Positions 33,372 through 45,800 of a stretch of 64,000 nucleotides of DNA are shown piece by piece (the stretch's first letter is position 1; every line of letters starts with the position of its first letter). The position numbers were made by a program, and so were the translations under genes. Source of the DNA: an uncultured Ruminococcus sp. (GTDB lineage Bacteria; Bacillota; Clostridia; Oscillospirales; Ruminococcaceae). The notes below the pieces were generated by a model. That model worked only from the letters and a program-made list of their open reading frames with translations, was not told the DNA's origin and did not search any database. The stretch lies in the NCBI GenBank assembly GCA_902788785.1, contig CADALT010000005.1, forward strand, positions 1 through 64,000, read 5' to 3'.

Positions 33372-34145
33372 TTAAGTAGTTTCCACGATCTTGAAGTCCA
33401 TACCCAGCTTCAAAGTACCGCCTATGAGTTCATCGGTACAGTCGGGGTCGTTGCCCTCGAGCCAGATGACCACGGTATACTTATCTTTCTCCTGCGGTTC
33501 AAAGCCTTCATGATGCGAGGTCATTACCACGGTCGATGAGGTGAACTCCTTATCGCAGTCGCTCTCTTTGCCCGTTCCGTTGGACTTCGTCTTCCCGTAT
33601 ATCGTCTTTTCGCCGTTGATATACACAGCCACTCGCACGGCTTCATCGACGCTGTTCGTCACATTCTCGATGGTCATTTCGCCGTCATAGCTGATGGTAT
33701 CGTCGCCGGCGTTTATCAGGTAGAATGTATAGGCGATATAGCTCTCACCGTTATGACTGCCGTTTACCATGTCGATATTATCGGGCAGGTCTTCACCGCT
33801 GATATTGGTCATATCGTAGACGATATCCGCATTGAGCACGGAATTGTTCCTGTCGAAATCAGGTACTTCCGAGAGCGTCAGTCCCTGTCTCATCATATCA
33901 TACTTGCTTATCTTCACTGTAAAGCTTCCGTACTTGTCGTAGAAATACGATATTGCGTAAGCTATGGCGATGATAGCGATAAGTATGATCGCAAGCAAGC
34001 CCAGTATCCTCATAACCACAACGTGCCGTTTGACCTCTTTGGCTGTCCTTCGCAATGTCAGGACGTCCACAAAATTGGCAGACTCATGGGGCTTGGTCTC
34101 TTCCGCTGCCGAATTTTCAGTTTTCTTCTTATCCCTCTTAGCCAA
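33372..34145 (-). CDS. Membrane-anchored TasA-like protein
   Basis: I start at TTG 34145 (MAKRDKKKTENS) because GGAGG lies 8 nt upstream and the only nearby ATG is out of frame. The product has about 257 residues: a charged cytoplasmic N terminus of about 45, one span (MRILGLLAIILIAIIAIAYA), and an outer domain. Its last part, YTVVIWLEGNDPDCTDELIG, matches YTIRVWLEGEDQDCWNATAG at the same position in the fibre subunit at 35145-36275, so the two share a C-terminal fold. It may be the membrane base or adaptor of the fibre. It precedes sipW in one operon. Confidence 0.8.
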   Translation of the reverse strand: MAKRDKKKTENSAAEETKPHESANFVDVLTLRRTAKEVKRHVVVMRILGLLAIILIAIIAIAYAISYFYDKYGSFTVKISKYDMMRQGLTLSEVPDFDRNNSVLNADIVYDMTNISGEDLPDNIDMVNGSHNGESYIAYTFYLINAGDDTISYDGEMTIENVTNSVDEAVRVAVYINGEKTIYGKTKSNGTGKESDCDKEFTSSTVVMTSHHEGFEPQEKDKYTVVIWLEGNDPDCTDELIGGTLKLGMDFKIVETT

Positions 34146-34177
34146 ACATAACACCTCCTTATACGCATGATAAAGCG

Positions 34178-34933
34178 TTATTCATCTGCTTTCCTTCTGA
34201 CATATCTTTCTGCCATATACTTTCCTGCCAGTTCGCCTGCGCAGTAATTACACTCAAATTCAAACAGTGTTTCAGCCTGTTTGATATTGGAAACTCCGTC
34301 GCCTATAGGTTCTGCACCGAGACCGCTCACAAAGTCTATCAGCGATTTCACGGCACTGTCGGAACGCTCGTCCCTGCCGATATAGCGTGTCACCTCGGGG
34401 CTGAACATCACGTAGTCCACCTCGAACTCCGAGAGCTTCATTATCGGGCTGCTAATGCTGCCGAAATCGGTCATCATGAAATGGAAACCACGTCGGCGCA
34501 GCTTGGTGATATTCTCCGAGACTATCGGCTCGGTCTCCTCAAAAAGCTTTTCCGAAAGGGCAAAGCAGATGGAAGTCGTCGCCGTCTGAAATCTGTCGCA
34601 TACCTCCAGCAGTCTGCGTTCTGCGGAAATATCACGCAAAAATTTCGCAGGCATATAAACGCTCACCCAGCCGAAGTTCAGCTCACGCTCGTTGAATTTG
34701 TTCACGCCCTCAATAGCCTGCACAAGTTCAAGCTCGAACAGGTTGATGCATTGCTGAGTTATCTCGGAAACGTCCCTGAAATTCTCGGGCATCAGCGTAC
34801 CGAGCCCTGGGGTGTTCAGCCTGGTCTGCGACTGGTAAAAAGCGCAGCTGCCGGCAGAGATATTCCTAATGACCCTGTAATAAAGCTCCACCGCACGCAT
34901 TCCGTCAACGGTAGTCATGTTATTATCAGCCAT
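34178..34933 (-). CDS. Degenerate EAL-domain protein
   Basis: The ATG at 34933 has GGAGGT nine bases upstream. The product of 251 residues resembles an EAL domain in which MTDFGSISSPIMKL replaces LDDFGSGYSSLxxL, DYVMFSP replaces DxLKID and GDGVSNIKQAETL replaces AEGVExxxQ. The Glu of EAL is missing and several metal ligands are changed, so hydrolysis is unlikely. Binding of c-di-GMP or a protein is possible. It is the first gene of the fibre-assembly operon under the promoter at 34972-35000, which would let c-di-GMP influence the system. Confidence 0.8.
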   Translation of the reverse strand: MADNNMTTVDGMRAVELYYRVIRNISAGSCAFYQSQTRLNTPGLGTLMPENFRDVSEITQQCINLFELELVQAIEGVNKFNERELNFGWVSVYMPAKFLRDISAERRLLEVCDRFQTATTSICFALSEKLFEETEPIVSENITKLRRRGFHFMMTDFGSISSPIMKLSEFEVDYVMFSPEVTRYIGRDERSDSAVKSLIDFVSGLGAEPIGDGVSNIKQAETLFEFECNYCAGELAGKYMAERYVRRKADE

Positions 34934-34971
34934 CAGCAGCACCTCCTTGACCATACTATTTCCTCTATTTT

Positions 34972-35000
34972 ATTATACAACATTTTTCAGTTAATGTCAA
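34972..35000 (-). promoter_or_regulatory. Promoter of the fibre-assembly operon
   Basis: On the minus strand TTGACA (34995-35000) and TATAAT (34972-34977) are 17 bases apart. The unit probably runs to the terminator at 25986-26020. Confidence 0.85.
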
Positions 35001-35058
35001 TGAAAATTAGATATATTTTATAATTTTATTTGTTAACCAAAGGAAGAAATAATCCCGT

Positions 35059-35090
35059 AAAAAAAGCTCCCCCTCACGAAGAGGGGGAAC
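35059..35090 (-). terminator. Strong terminator of the TasA-like subunit gene
   Basis: On the minus strand TCCCCCTC and GAGGGGGA form an 8-bp GC-rich stem with a TTCGT loop (arms 35082-35089 and 35068-35075), followed by GC and seven Ts. Such a strong signal suits a highly expressed single gene. Confidence 0.9.
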
Positions 35091-35144
35091 TCCATTCGGG
35101 AAGTTTTTATGAAAAAAGATTGGTGTGTGTTAGTAAAGATTTAG

Positions 35145-36275
35145 TTACGGGGTATTCTGTGCGGGATAGCCATCGCCAGAAGGATTAGAGAATTTCAAAG
35201 CAATCTTCCAATCCTGACCTGCTGTAGCGTTCCAACAATCCTGATCTTCGCCTTCGAGCCATACACGAATTGTATACTGTTTAGCTGTGCCATAACCATT
35301 ATTATCCTGAGCTGCTGCAGTTACCTCAATTGTATCTGTTGCAGTAGTACCAATCAAAGCCTGACCATAAGTATCAGCAGATGCACCTGTGCCGGCAGCC
35401 TTAACTGCATTAGCACTAGCACTCACTCTGTTATAATAGTTGCCTGTTATTGCAGTACCAGTTCCAAATCCAGTATCGGTCAAAGGAATAATCTTAGAAA
35501 CAGTACTTGTAGCGTCGGCATTAAGTACAGCAACTCTAACTGCCTTTCTCAATTCTTCTGTAACACCGTCAAGAGCTGTAGTGGAATTTGCAACCTTATT
35601 AGCATTAGTATCTCCTGCCAGAACATATCCTTGAACTTGAAGGTTTACAGTATCCTTACTCGAAGTTCTAAACCAAACAGGAATATCAATGTAGTAACCA
35701 TCGTCCTTAGTTGTATTCCAACCAGTATTCTTTGTATAGCCACTCCACTCATCAGCAGCTACCGATGCACCGTCTTTAGTCTGATAGGTATGTGCAGTTG
35801 CCTGATAAGATTTAGATTCACTATCACTTCCGCCATTCGCCTTATAATAAACAGCACTGCTCTTTACAGTTTTACCAACGCCGTCAGCATCAGGTGTAAA
35901 GAATACATTTGCTCCATCTGTAGAGGAAGCTGGAATCAGACGACCAAACTCATAATACTTACCAATATCAGCTGTATTAGACCAGTCAGTATCCTTAACA
36001 GGAGCGCTTGCAGTCGAAGCCTTTGCAGTTGTTGCAGGTAAAGTACCGGTGTTTAGATTGAGTTCACCACCAGTTAAAGCACCTAAAGAAATCTGGAGAT
36101 CTTCAGGAACAGTAGCTACCATCTGGATATTCTGAACCTCAACCTCACGGCTCATTGTGAACCAAGCGTATGTAGATGTTGCCAGCATAACAGCCGAAAT
36201 ACTCAGCATACCGGCAGCGGGGACGATCTTCCTCATCGTCGTGTTCTTCTTGTTGTTTGTAATATTAGCTTTCAT
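35145..36275 (-). CDS. Secreted TasA/camelysin-like fibre subunit with SipW-type signal
   Basis: The product of about 376 residues starts at ATG 36275 (AAGGA eight bases upstream; an ATG two codons earlier is the alternative). A basic N terminus and a hydrophobic stretch end in STYAWFTMSREVEVQNI, the kind of segment cut by SipW peptidases. The mature part is rich in Thr, Ser, Ala and Gly, with strands and the C-terminal motif YTIRVWLEGEDQDCWNATAG shared with the membrane protein at 33372. By position and composition it should be a major polymer-forming subunit. It has its own consensus promoter and strong terminator, unlike the other genes in the locus. Confidence 0.85.
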   Translation of the reverse strand: MKANITNNKKNTTMRKIVPAAGMLSISAVMLATSTYAWFTMSREVEVQNIQMVATVPEDLQISLGALTGGELNLNTGTLPATTAKASTASAPVKDTDWSNTADIGKYYEFGRLIPASSTDGANVFFTPDADGVGKTVKSSAVYYKANGGSDSESKSYQATAHTYQTKDGASVAADEWSGYTKNTGWNTTKDDGYYIDIPVWFRTSSKDTVNLQVQGYVLAGDTNANKVANSTTALDGVTEELRKAVRVAVLNADATSTVSKIIPLTDTGFGTGTAITGNYYNRVSASANAVKAAGTGASADTYGQALIGTTATDTIEVTAAAQDNNGYGTAKQYTIRVWLEGEDQDCWNATAGQDWKIALKFSNPSGDGYPAQNTP

Positions 36276-36382
36276 ACTCATTTTCCTTTCATAAATTATT
36301 TCGGCTTACCACGTTGCCGATGGGGTCGTTAAACTTCCACGAAACATCTAAAAACTTGCCAAATGTTTCTTAACTTGTATAC

Positions 36383-36411
36383 ATTATAGCTTATTTACTC
36401 CCGATTGTCAA
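36383..36411 (-). promoter_or_regulatory. Promoter of the TasA-like subunit gene
   Basis: On the minus strand TTGACA (36406-36411) and TATAAT (36383-36388) are 17 bases apart, giving a leader of about 100 nt. The rest of the gap 36412-36770 holds no gene I can support, but contains a GC-rich patch at 36667-36740. Confidence 0.85.
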
Positions 36412-36770
36412 TGGGTTTCAAAATTTATTCATAATTGCAGAACCAACTTTAGTCAAATGCACAAAACTAAATACTCCCTTTAGACACTTTTACCAGTTAA
36501 ACGCTTTCGTTAATGTCTTTATCTTACAACTGTGAGTTATTTTAACAAAATATCTCCCACCCCGAGCACAGGTGCATTTTGTTAAATGTGTTGTTTTGAT
36601 ATTTACTATTCATTCATATTTGCATTTTGAACCCTGTTTTGGCGTTCAAATTATGAACAGTTTGTGCGAACCTCGGGTGCGCTTGCCGAGGTCTGTGTGC
36701 GCCTGCGTGCTACGGAGCTTTGCGCCCCGAGGACGGTCAAACACATACTGCAAAATGAGATAGTATAAAC

Positions 36771-36804
36771 AAAAAGACACGGCTCTCGTAATGAGAACCG
36801 TGCC
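36771..36804 (-). terminator. Terminator after the giant surface-protein gene
   Basis: On the minus strand GGCACGGTTCTC pairs with GAGAGCCGTGTC (one G-U pair) around a short loop, followed by TTTTTG. It closes the transcription unit that begins near 50347. Confidence 0.8.
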
Positions 36805-36844
36805 TTAGTTTAGAACGGTTTCTGTATTCGGTTGTCAGCTCGCT

Positions 36845-39800
36845 TTAGTCTATCAGTGTTGGGAAAATCTTAGCATTGGTGTAGATAACATAATCACTGA
36901 TGCTGCTGTTTTCGACAACCTTTTCCTGATTGTTATCGTCGGTGTAGACCAGTTCCGTTCTCAGCGTCACCATATAGTTTGCGTATTCATGGAAGTTTAC
37001 ACCTGTTTTAGCCTTGAAACCGATACCAATACTGTAGATATTGTCCTCATTTTCACACTCTTCGATCGGGATCTTCACAACAAGCGATGAGGAATTTTCA
37101 TCTATTTTATGTGTTTCTCCGTTGCCTCCTGTTCCATACTTTGAGCCGGATGTAATCAGAACTTGATTATCAAGATAGTTTAAAAGATTTGATATTTGCG
37201 CATACTCAACACCCGTTACAGTATCGTCTTCATATTTATCGGTCTTTTTACTCAGCGAGATCGTCAGCTTCAGTTCCTTAGCTTTTGCAAGATCTGTTTC
37301 TGAAATAGCCGATACGTTGTACTTAGCTTCCGTATTGATCGGCATATATTCATTCTGATAGCAATCGGGACTATAGCCGTTTATGCCCAGCCGTGACTGG
37401 TTCTTGCTCACCTTACCGATCTTGTCGAACGCATCAGGTTCTGTTACAGAAGTGTAATCGAGCTTTGCAGCGTTTACCGATTCTCTGTAATAGTAGTGAC
37501 CATCTGAGGCAAAAGGAACAGACATACTTGTATAGGCTAATCTGCTTTCATCATATGCAAGATTTGATGTTGCCGAAACATTTACACCTATCGTATTCTC
37601 TGAGCTTTTTTCAGGGAATTCAGCTTCGAGCTTGTTTTCATCGAAATCCATTTCAATGTAGGAAGACACCACTAAGGGCTGCCTATTATTCGAAGCTGTA
37701 ATTAGGTCGCTCATTATATTAGCAGTTTCAATATTCAGATAATTTGTCTGAAGGTCTTTCTTAAGCACTGGATCACTGTTTTCATCAGCCTTTGAACCTA
37801 TACTGTAGGTTGCTTTGATTCTGGTCGTATCATCGCTGTCTCCAAGACCTATGATATCATTATATACTCCCGACTCTGTGTATCTGTTCAAGGTAAGGTC
37901 AAATGAATGATACAGATTTTTACCGACGAGATGCGATCTTGCGTTTACATTGTTGATAGTTATAGAAGTGGAAGCCTCTACAGATATCTTCTTATTTGTA
38001 GCATTGACTTGCTGATCTTCCGGAGCAACGCTCATCCTGTTTATTGTATTCTGAGTATACAGGTCTGCAACAAGAACATTATATATATTTTTGCAGTTGA
38101 CCGTAGCAGTCTTTCGACCCGTCAGCTCTGTCGGACTGTAGATCGTATAGTAGTACAGTTCATTATTATAGTCTGCTTCTTTGGGAACATACATACTGAT
38201 GTAGTAATCCTCATTAACGTTTTCATTAATAGAAAGATCACTGTCTCCATTTCCTTCGGGAGTATATTTGTAATAATGAACTTTATTGCTGTTATCTATC
38301 CTGTAAACATCGTACTTGGTAGTCGGTGTTGCCTCTACAAGTTCAGTAACATCTTTGTATAACCCGGTATTATCGTTATTTTTTGAATAATTGATGTATC
38401 TTGCTATAACAGCCTTCAGGTCCTGCACCTTAAAATTATCCGCTCCATCTTTGAACTTATTAAGATCAATTTTCCAACAAGCTTTGCCATCAGATTTATT
38501 ATAAGTATCAAAGTCCTCGGCATGAGCATAATACTCTTTATCTCCGTTTCCATTTGGGTCGATAAGCACCATAAATGTACCGTCCGGCAATCGTGCCTCT
38601 GTATTTCCTCCTGCCTGTTGAGTATCAAAGTTCACATATTTTTCATGATTCCAATCCAAATTTCCTCCCTGGAGCAAAGCGTTAAGATCGCCATAATTAT
38701 AGGTGAATCGGATGTACTGTGTCACCCATGTCTCAAGGCTGTCGATGTGTGTTTGGTTTTCTGTAGTATCCATCAATGACGAATATTCGTTTGAAGGAGT
38801 ACCTTCGATGTATGAAACAGAACCCGAACCAGTCTTTACTGCCGAGTAGAAATCAACCTCCATCTGCTTTATTGTGTACACCGGAACATAAAGGTGATAT
38901 GCTATTTTGCTTGTATTAAACGGATCCTTGAATTGAACGTCAACGAGGGTAAATGTATCTGTAGTATTGTTTGAATCAGCGTAGCTGCCATTCAGATCAA
39001 ATTTTCCGCCCGAGAAAGTCAAACCATGATTTGTAGTATTGTCTATTACAAAATCAGTTCCGTTAAACTTACAAGTCTTAATATCTATCGAATAATATAT
39101 ACTTGTAGTTGTGTAATCCGTAGCGGTATTCGTAACAAGCTGAATATAGCTGTTAATAAGAGCAGTTGTTTCGTCCTCGGTTTGATTAGCAATTACTACT
39201 ACAGCAAAGTCTTTAACGTTGCTTGAGGGTAACTCGCCTTTCTCGGTTCTATAGGTCGAGATTTTATCTCCATCAGTTCCGGGTAAGACATTAAGATAAT
39301 CTTCGATCTTTTTACCGTCATAGAGCACAGCGTTCTTATCGAATGTAGTATAGCGTCTTGTATTGGTTCTGTCGCTAAGATCAGCATATATCTTAGCTGC
39401 CATAGTTTTGTCAGCCGTCTTTCCGCTGAAACCAGTAACACTACTGCCATACAACGCCGCTCCATCACCGGAGATGATCTCATTTGCACCTATGTCAGAC
39501 TGAGGATTGATGTTCACATAGGGGTATTTTGGCATTTCAACGTGTGTTGAAGTACTATAATTGCTGAAGCCCGAAATGTCTGTTGGATACTCAGTAGAGC
39601 TTACCCCTGTTTCGCTGTCGGTCGTTTGTGTGCCGTTACATTTACCAGTGTAATCGGCGAAGACGAAGGAGGCGTTTGAGAAGTTTGTTCTATTACCAAC
39701 ATTCTGAGTAAAGTTACCTCCATAGACTGTCATTCCTGAAAATTGAATCGAAGTATTGTTATCGTCAGAAGCAACATTTCCAATCCAAGCTCCTTTTCTG

Positions 39801-42800
39801 TTTGAACTTGGACTTGTAACATTGTAAAGCTTGATATTGTAACCTAATATCTTGTTTTCGTCGTGTTTTTTTATACCGCCAATAATACCGCCTGCATAAT
39901 CCACACTACCGGATTGACCTATAATACAGTTCTCCACTGAACTATCATGGATATAGCAAGTAATGCTATTATTATTTGCTCGACAATAACCAATGAAGCC
40001 ACCTGAGTAGCCGTCTTTTGCAGAACTTATGGTATAGTTTGATACTTTACTGTCAACAATACGAATGTTATAATCATCGCCATTTCTTGTCTGTACAAAC
40101 GCCCACGCAATAAATCCGCCAGCATAAGTTTTAGCTGTAATTGTATTATTAACGGTGTTATTTCCAATCAATGAACAATTGATTATTTCAATCTTATATG
40201 GATTATAGTTTTTATACTCCCACTTACCGCCATATAAACCACCTGCACATTGACCAGCAATATTTATGTTTTCTATAGTGCAATTCTTAAAAACTGCCAA
40301 ACAGTCAGTATCACCGTCAGTAGATGGTTGCATAGCTCCTACTATACCTCCTACAAAGGATGTACCACTATTCAACCCAATCGTAACAGCAGAATCATAT
40401 GAACAGATTTTCATATCATAAGCTTGGCAGCCATTGCCTGCATATCCAACCAAGCCTCCTGATGCCACACGATAATCCCCAGTTGAAACTCCAAAACCAT
40501 ATGATTTTATTTTAACTGTTGAAAACTTAGTAATATCACTGTTATTTTCCTTTTGGGAAGTGCCATAAACAATGGCAGCGCCCTCGTGAACCTTACCAAC
40601 AAAGCAACCCATAGCATTTCTAGTCTTTTTGGCATCAGTATCACCATAATAGGCAGATGACATTTTAACAGAGATATTATTTGCACTACACTCAGTAATA
40701 GTTATTTTTTTTGTCTTTGAACGCATTCCAGAATATGCCAATAGTCCACCCACAAAGTTATCACCGCACAAAGAAAGATTATCAAGTGTGATTTTATTAA
40801 ACGATATCCCTTGCTGATGGCTTGCATCGTTGTCTGCAGCACCTCGGCTCCATCCAACAACGCCACTAACACTCAACCAAGACGCCTTAGCACCCGAAGC
40901 AGTAAATACCTCTTCCTGTCCGCTATCCTTATATGTATTGCTATACATTTCTGTATTCACAGATCCAGTTAGCACAAAGTTACTGATTGTATTGGTAGCA
41001 TCTTTTGAAATAATACTATCAAATAATCCGATACCGTGGTTGTCAGTATTGGTATTTGTACTATAAGTTCCGGTATTTGACTTTACTTCTTGGTTTGTGC
41101 CTTTATGCATGACATCGAAATAATTATCTGATTTAAATTTATTCAGATAAATATCCTCATCAATCATACAATTATTGCCGTTAAAAACATCCACTTTCAT
41201 GCTGAATTTATTATTTAGCAGTGTTGACTCGCAATCATAATTTCCTACACTACCAATCCCTCTGAAACTATCAGGAAGCTGATAGGTATAGGAGTCTACA
41301 GAATAGGTTGCCTTTCCGGTCAGGTAAATATCATAATATCCTAAAGTGCTTGTTACACAGCGTGCATTATGATTTGTGCAGTAGCGATCAATAATATATG
41401 GCGTAGCAGAGTTTGCCGTTGTATCATTGCTTGCGAGCACAAAATCAGAATCTGTATTATCAGTTGCTGAGCCAACATTAGTATAGTCTGCATTACGGCT
41501 CATACCGTAAACAGTGTCTACGTTGTTTATTTTGTTTGTGCCATAAGAGAGCGAATTGGCATAATCTCCGCTTGCTCCCTGAGCTGTTCCGGCACAAGAC
41601 TGTGTGATAAGCGAGAGAATAAAGAAAGCCTGAGAATTTGGAATATTGATTGTTCCATCAGAAGATGCGCTTGCAGGAACCGCACTAACATCCAGTTTGT
41701 TTGTTTCATTCTTGTTTATGTCTGCTATCGAATAATGCTTTGTGCCGTTTTTCAGGGTATGCTGAATAGTGGCTGCTGATCTTGCAGTTCTTCCCTCATC
41801 GTGATATTTGCCGTCCTCGGTAACGGAGAACTGCTGAACCTTTTTTCCGTCAGCATCAAGAGCATTGCCACCTGTTTCGTTGACAGCATAACCGTTTATA
41901 ACACGACCTACTATCGGGTTGACATAGATAGCCGCCCAGTCCTCCGGCTTATCATTATCAGCAAGATTTTCGGTTTTGCCCATATAGATAACATTCAGCC
42001 TTGTTTTTGAAACGGTGGTCTTTAGTGCGTCCATATTCTTGAAGATCAGTCCGCCGAACACGACCACGCCAACATAGCCGCCGACAGGCACGATCGTTCC
42101 ACTGCCGTTAGTGCCTGTGAGAGTGACCTTTTTGTCGCTTGCGAATTTCACATAGCTGTTGTCGATGATGTTGTCGCCGCCCATGATCTCGCCGATGATG
42201 CCGCCGTAATATTTGCACTGTGAAGCATAACCAAAGTAAGCATTGTTATATCCGTTAGTGCCCTGATCCAAAGAAATATCAGCGCCTACCTCTATAATGA
42301 TATCCTTGACGACACAGCCGTTGGAGACTTTGATAAAAGGATTGCTACTGTTATTAGTGATAGTATATTTCGGAGAACCGTCCGAATTTTTCTCACCTAC
42401 AATAACACCACGGAATGCAAGATTAGCCTCTAAACCGCCAAGACCGACAAATCCGGTAGATATATCGCCAGAAAGCTTGATATCACCATCTATTTTGTAA
42501 TATGCATTTGCAAGATAATACTGAACATTTTTAATCTCCCATGAAATGCTTCCATTTTCATAAGCAGTTTTTCCACTATTCGGAGCAAAATCGGCATGAT
42601 AGCCAGTGCCTTCCTTATCTGTACACCAACGTGAACCGGAGGCATTTTCGGCAATATTATCAAAATTATCCTTAGCTTTTGGAAGTGTTATCTTTGAAAG
42701 CTCATCGGTTGACCCTGTGGAAATGAATCTTGCCACAGCTGTGAGCTGTTTACCGTCATTTATCACATAGGGATCATTATACGTTCCACAGCCTTCGGTA

Positions 42801-45800
42801 AGTCCATCCGCAGTCACGTTTACTTTTAATTCTCTGTAGTAGATACTATTAGCCTGTGAAGCAGTAAAGGGTTCAGCGACATAAGGAAGAAAGCCCGTGC
42901 CGAAATCATAGGCAGAGTTGCTATGCCAATTTACTGGATGTGTATAATAGCTGCTTCCATCATATTTCTGTTCCAGTTTTTGATACTCTTTAGAATCCTT
43001 TACCTCTTTACCATAGGTGACCCACCTTTCACCATCAGTGCCATCTGAACCCCAGTCCTCGTTTTCGGAATAATAGTATTTCAGTTGTGCTTTATCATCA
43101 GTTTTGATAGAAGCAAGAAGTGTAGAGGTGCTGAAGATCGAACGGGTGGTACCGTATGCTTTATTCAAAGCTGTATTGGCTGTACTGTCAGAAAGCGCAT
43201 TCGTCCTTGAATCCAGCTTTATTTTTGAAAATTCAATATTAAGATTTGCACCTGAAGCTGCGCCAAGCAAACTCTTTGCAACGATCGTATCAGACTCATA
43301 ATTTTTTGTACTTATACCTTCAAGATATATCTTTATATCATCTTTTGAATCAACACTGTTTATCCTTGTAATGTTATTTACAAGAAGATAGCCATCGCTA
43401 TAATCTCTATTCTGAGTAGTTTTAGCTACCAGTTCATCCAGAACCAGTTTACTGTCAGAAGATGATATAATACTTCCGTTTGATGTTTTGCTGACCAAAA
43501 CACCTGAAACAGAAGCATTGCTAAGCTCAAGAAAATTGCCCTTAAAGGTGTTAGTCCCACTGATCGTTATTGTATTTGCATTTGACAGATTAGTAAACAG
43601 ACCCGAGTGCATAAGATAGTGCTGATTTTCAACTCCGGGATCACGCACATAACTGTCATTCGGATTATACGTGCCAAATTTACTTTCTGCATCATATACT
43701 CCACTGTAATCCATAGTCAGGTTCAGACCGCTGATATTATAACTATTTGCATTAATCGGATAAAACGACAGTCCTTCCAGATCGGCATTACCGCTGAGAG
43801 TAGTATTCAAGGTTGTACCAAAATCGTGAGTTTCAGTATGTACAAATTCTCCGTTTATATCTGAATGGGCATACTTACTCAAGCTCCACAGAACCAGATT
43901 CTGCCCGGCGTCCGAGGAACTCATCTTATCCACATTATAATAGTATCTTGCATTAGAATTTGCCTTCAAATCATCAGAAACACTCATTTTGTTCTGATAA
44001 GTTCCTGTTGTTTTGAAATTGGCATTGTTAGTATCTCTGCTCTCATTCATATTGATAGAGATAACACCTGCACCGCCGTTTATCACATTTGGAGCAGAGT
44101 ATGCTGCGATCTCATCAAATATTCCTGTAGCTTGTTCGGGCGCAGTTGTTCCGTTAAGGCTGTAGCCTGCATTCAGTACATCAAGATAAAGCGCACCTGT
44201 CACTTCGTTCTTGTCATTTAATGAATATGCCTTGTTGACGATCATACCAAGCGAAGTTGTGCCGCCTGCGGACATAGTAAGCCCGTTGATCGAAAGGCTG
44301 TCAACTTTCATCTTACCGGTTGAGCTGTACAGCATAACGCCAACATTTCCTGCTGTTTTGTTATTTGCCGTATTATTTATAGTACCGTTTGTCACGGTCA
44401 CACCATTTACATTCGTTGTGGTATTCAGCCACGCATAGCCGAGGAATCCGCCGCCGTTCGTGCTTGCAGCATTGCCGATTGTACAGTTGCTGATCTCAAG
44501 GTTATTGATGTTTACCTGACGTTTTGCGTAGCTACCTGCATTTGTGATATATCCTATAAGTCCGCCGCTGTCGCTGTTTGCGCCTACATTAGTGATATCC
44601 GATATATCAGTAGTCAGACTGTTTGTCAGCTTATTAGCATTATCGCCCTTTGTACCGATTTTTACTGTAAACTCACCGGCTGTGATCTTGCCGATAGCAC
44701 CGCCGTATACATTCCAGCTCTCATGAGAACCTTTGAGGTTGAATGTTGCACCGATAGAGCTGACACCATTTATTGTAATAGTTCCTTTTGTGCCGACAAA
44801 GCCTATATATCCGCCGATATTCTTGCCTTCGTCTGAAACAGAAACCTTTGCGCTTTCATTATAGTTGACGGTCTCTTTGGCAATAACATTTGTAAGCGTG
44901 ATATCTCCGTTGTTGCGTGAGGCGATTCCGCCGATATTCATTCCGTCAACGCAGTTGCTTACATTGATCGTTCCTGCGATAGTGAGGTCTTCTACTGTTC
45001 CTGCAAGAACAGCAAACAGACCGTTGTGCTGATGACGGTATATCTGACCGACGCCCTCACTGTTTGTAGACGCATTTACTCCGTTGCCATATTTTTCACC
45101 TATCGCAAGTGTTATAGTATGACCATTTCCGTCAAAAGTTCCGGTGAAGCTGTCGATAGAATTTACAGCACCGCCGTCACGCATAAAGCCCGTTATACCT
45201 GTCCCTGCAAGAGAAATATCTGCACTTAAAGACAGACCTGTTCCGAGCAGATAAGAACGTGTATTGTTTCCGCTTGTGAATTTCAGACAATCATAATCGC
45301 CGCCCTGATTGAGCTGAATATTGAGAGCCGTCTTTGCAAAGTCAGCAGCCGATCCCATAGAAGTTTCGGCAGCCTTTAAAGTCACGGTATGTGCTGTACT
45401 GTCAACTGTAACGATATCCGATTCAGCAACACGCACTACCTCGCCCCATGTGCCGAGATCATCGGTCATAGCACCGTTTGAACGGTTGAATGTCCAGCCG
45501 CTTGCAGCATAGGTGAGCACGTTGTTATTGTCACCCACAAGCTGACCGCAGTTTGTGGCACTTGCAGGCTTGGCATTTGTCATTGTGGTAGTTCCGCTAA
45601 GGCGAAGTACACCGTTATTGAACAGACCGACAACGCCGCCGCCCTTAAAATTCTCACTGCCTGTGTTCAGTGTGAAGTTTTCGAGGTCAACGAACACGCC
45701 ACGATCTGCCGATGTTGCACCGACAAGACCGCCGAAATAGTTAGCCTTTGTTGTTCCCGATGCAGTAACACTCATGGTACCGGTAGTCTGCACATAAGCC

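Noticed and set aside
36572-36763. Plus-strand frame of 63 codons in the gap after the giant gene
   Set aside because: It has no ribosome site and crosses the GC-rich patch; no family features.
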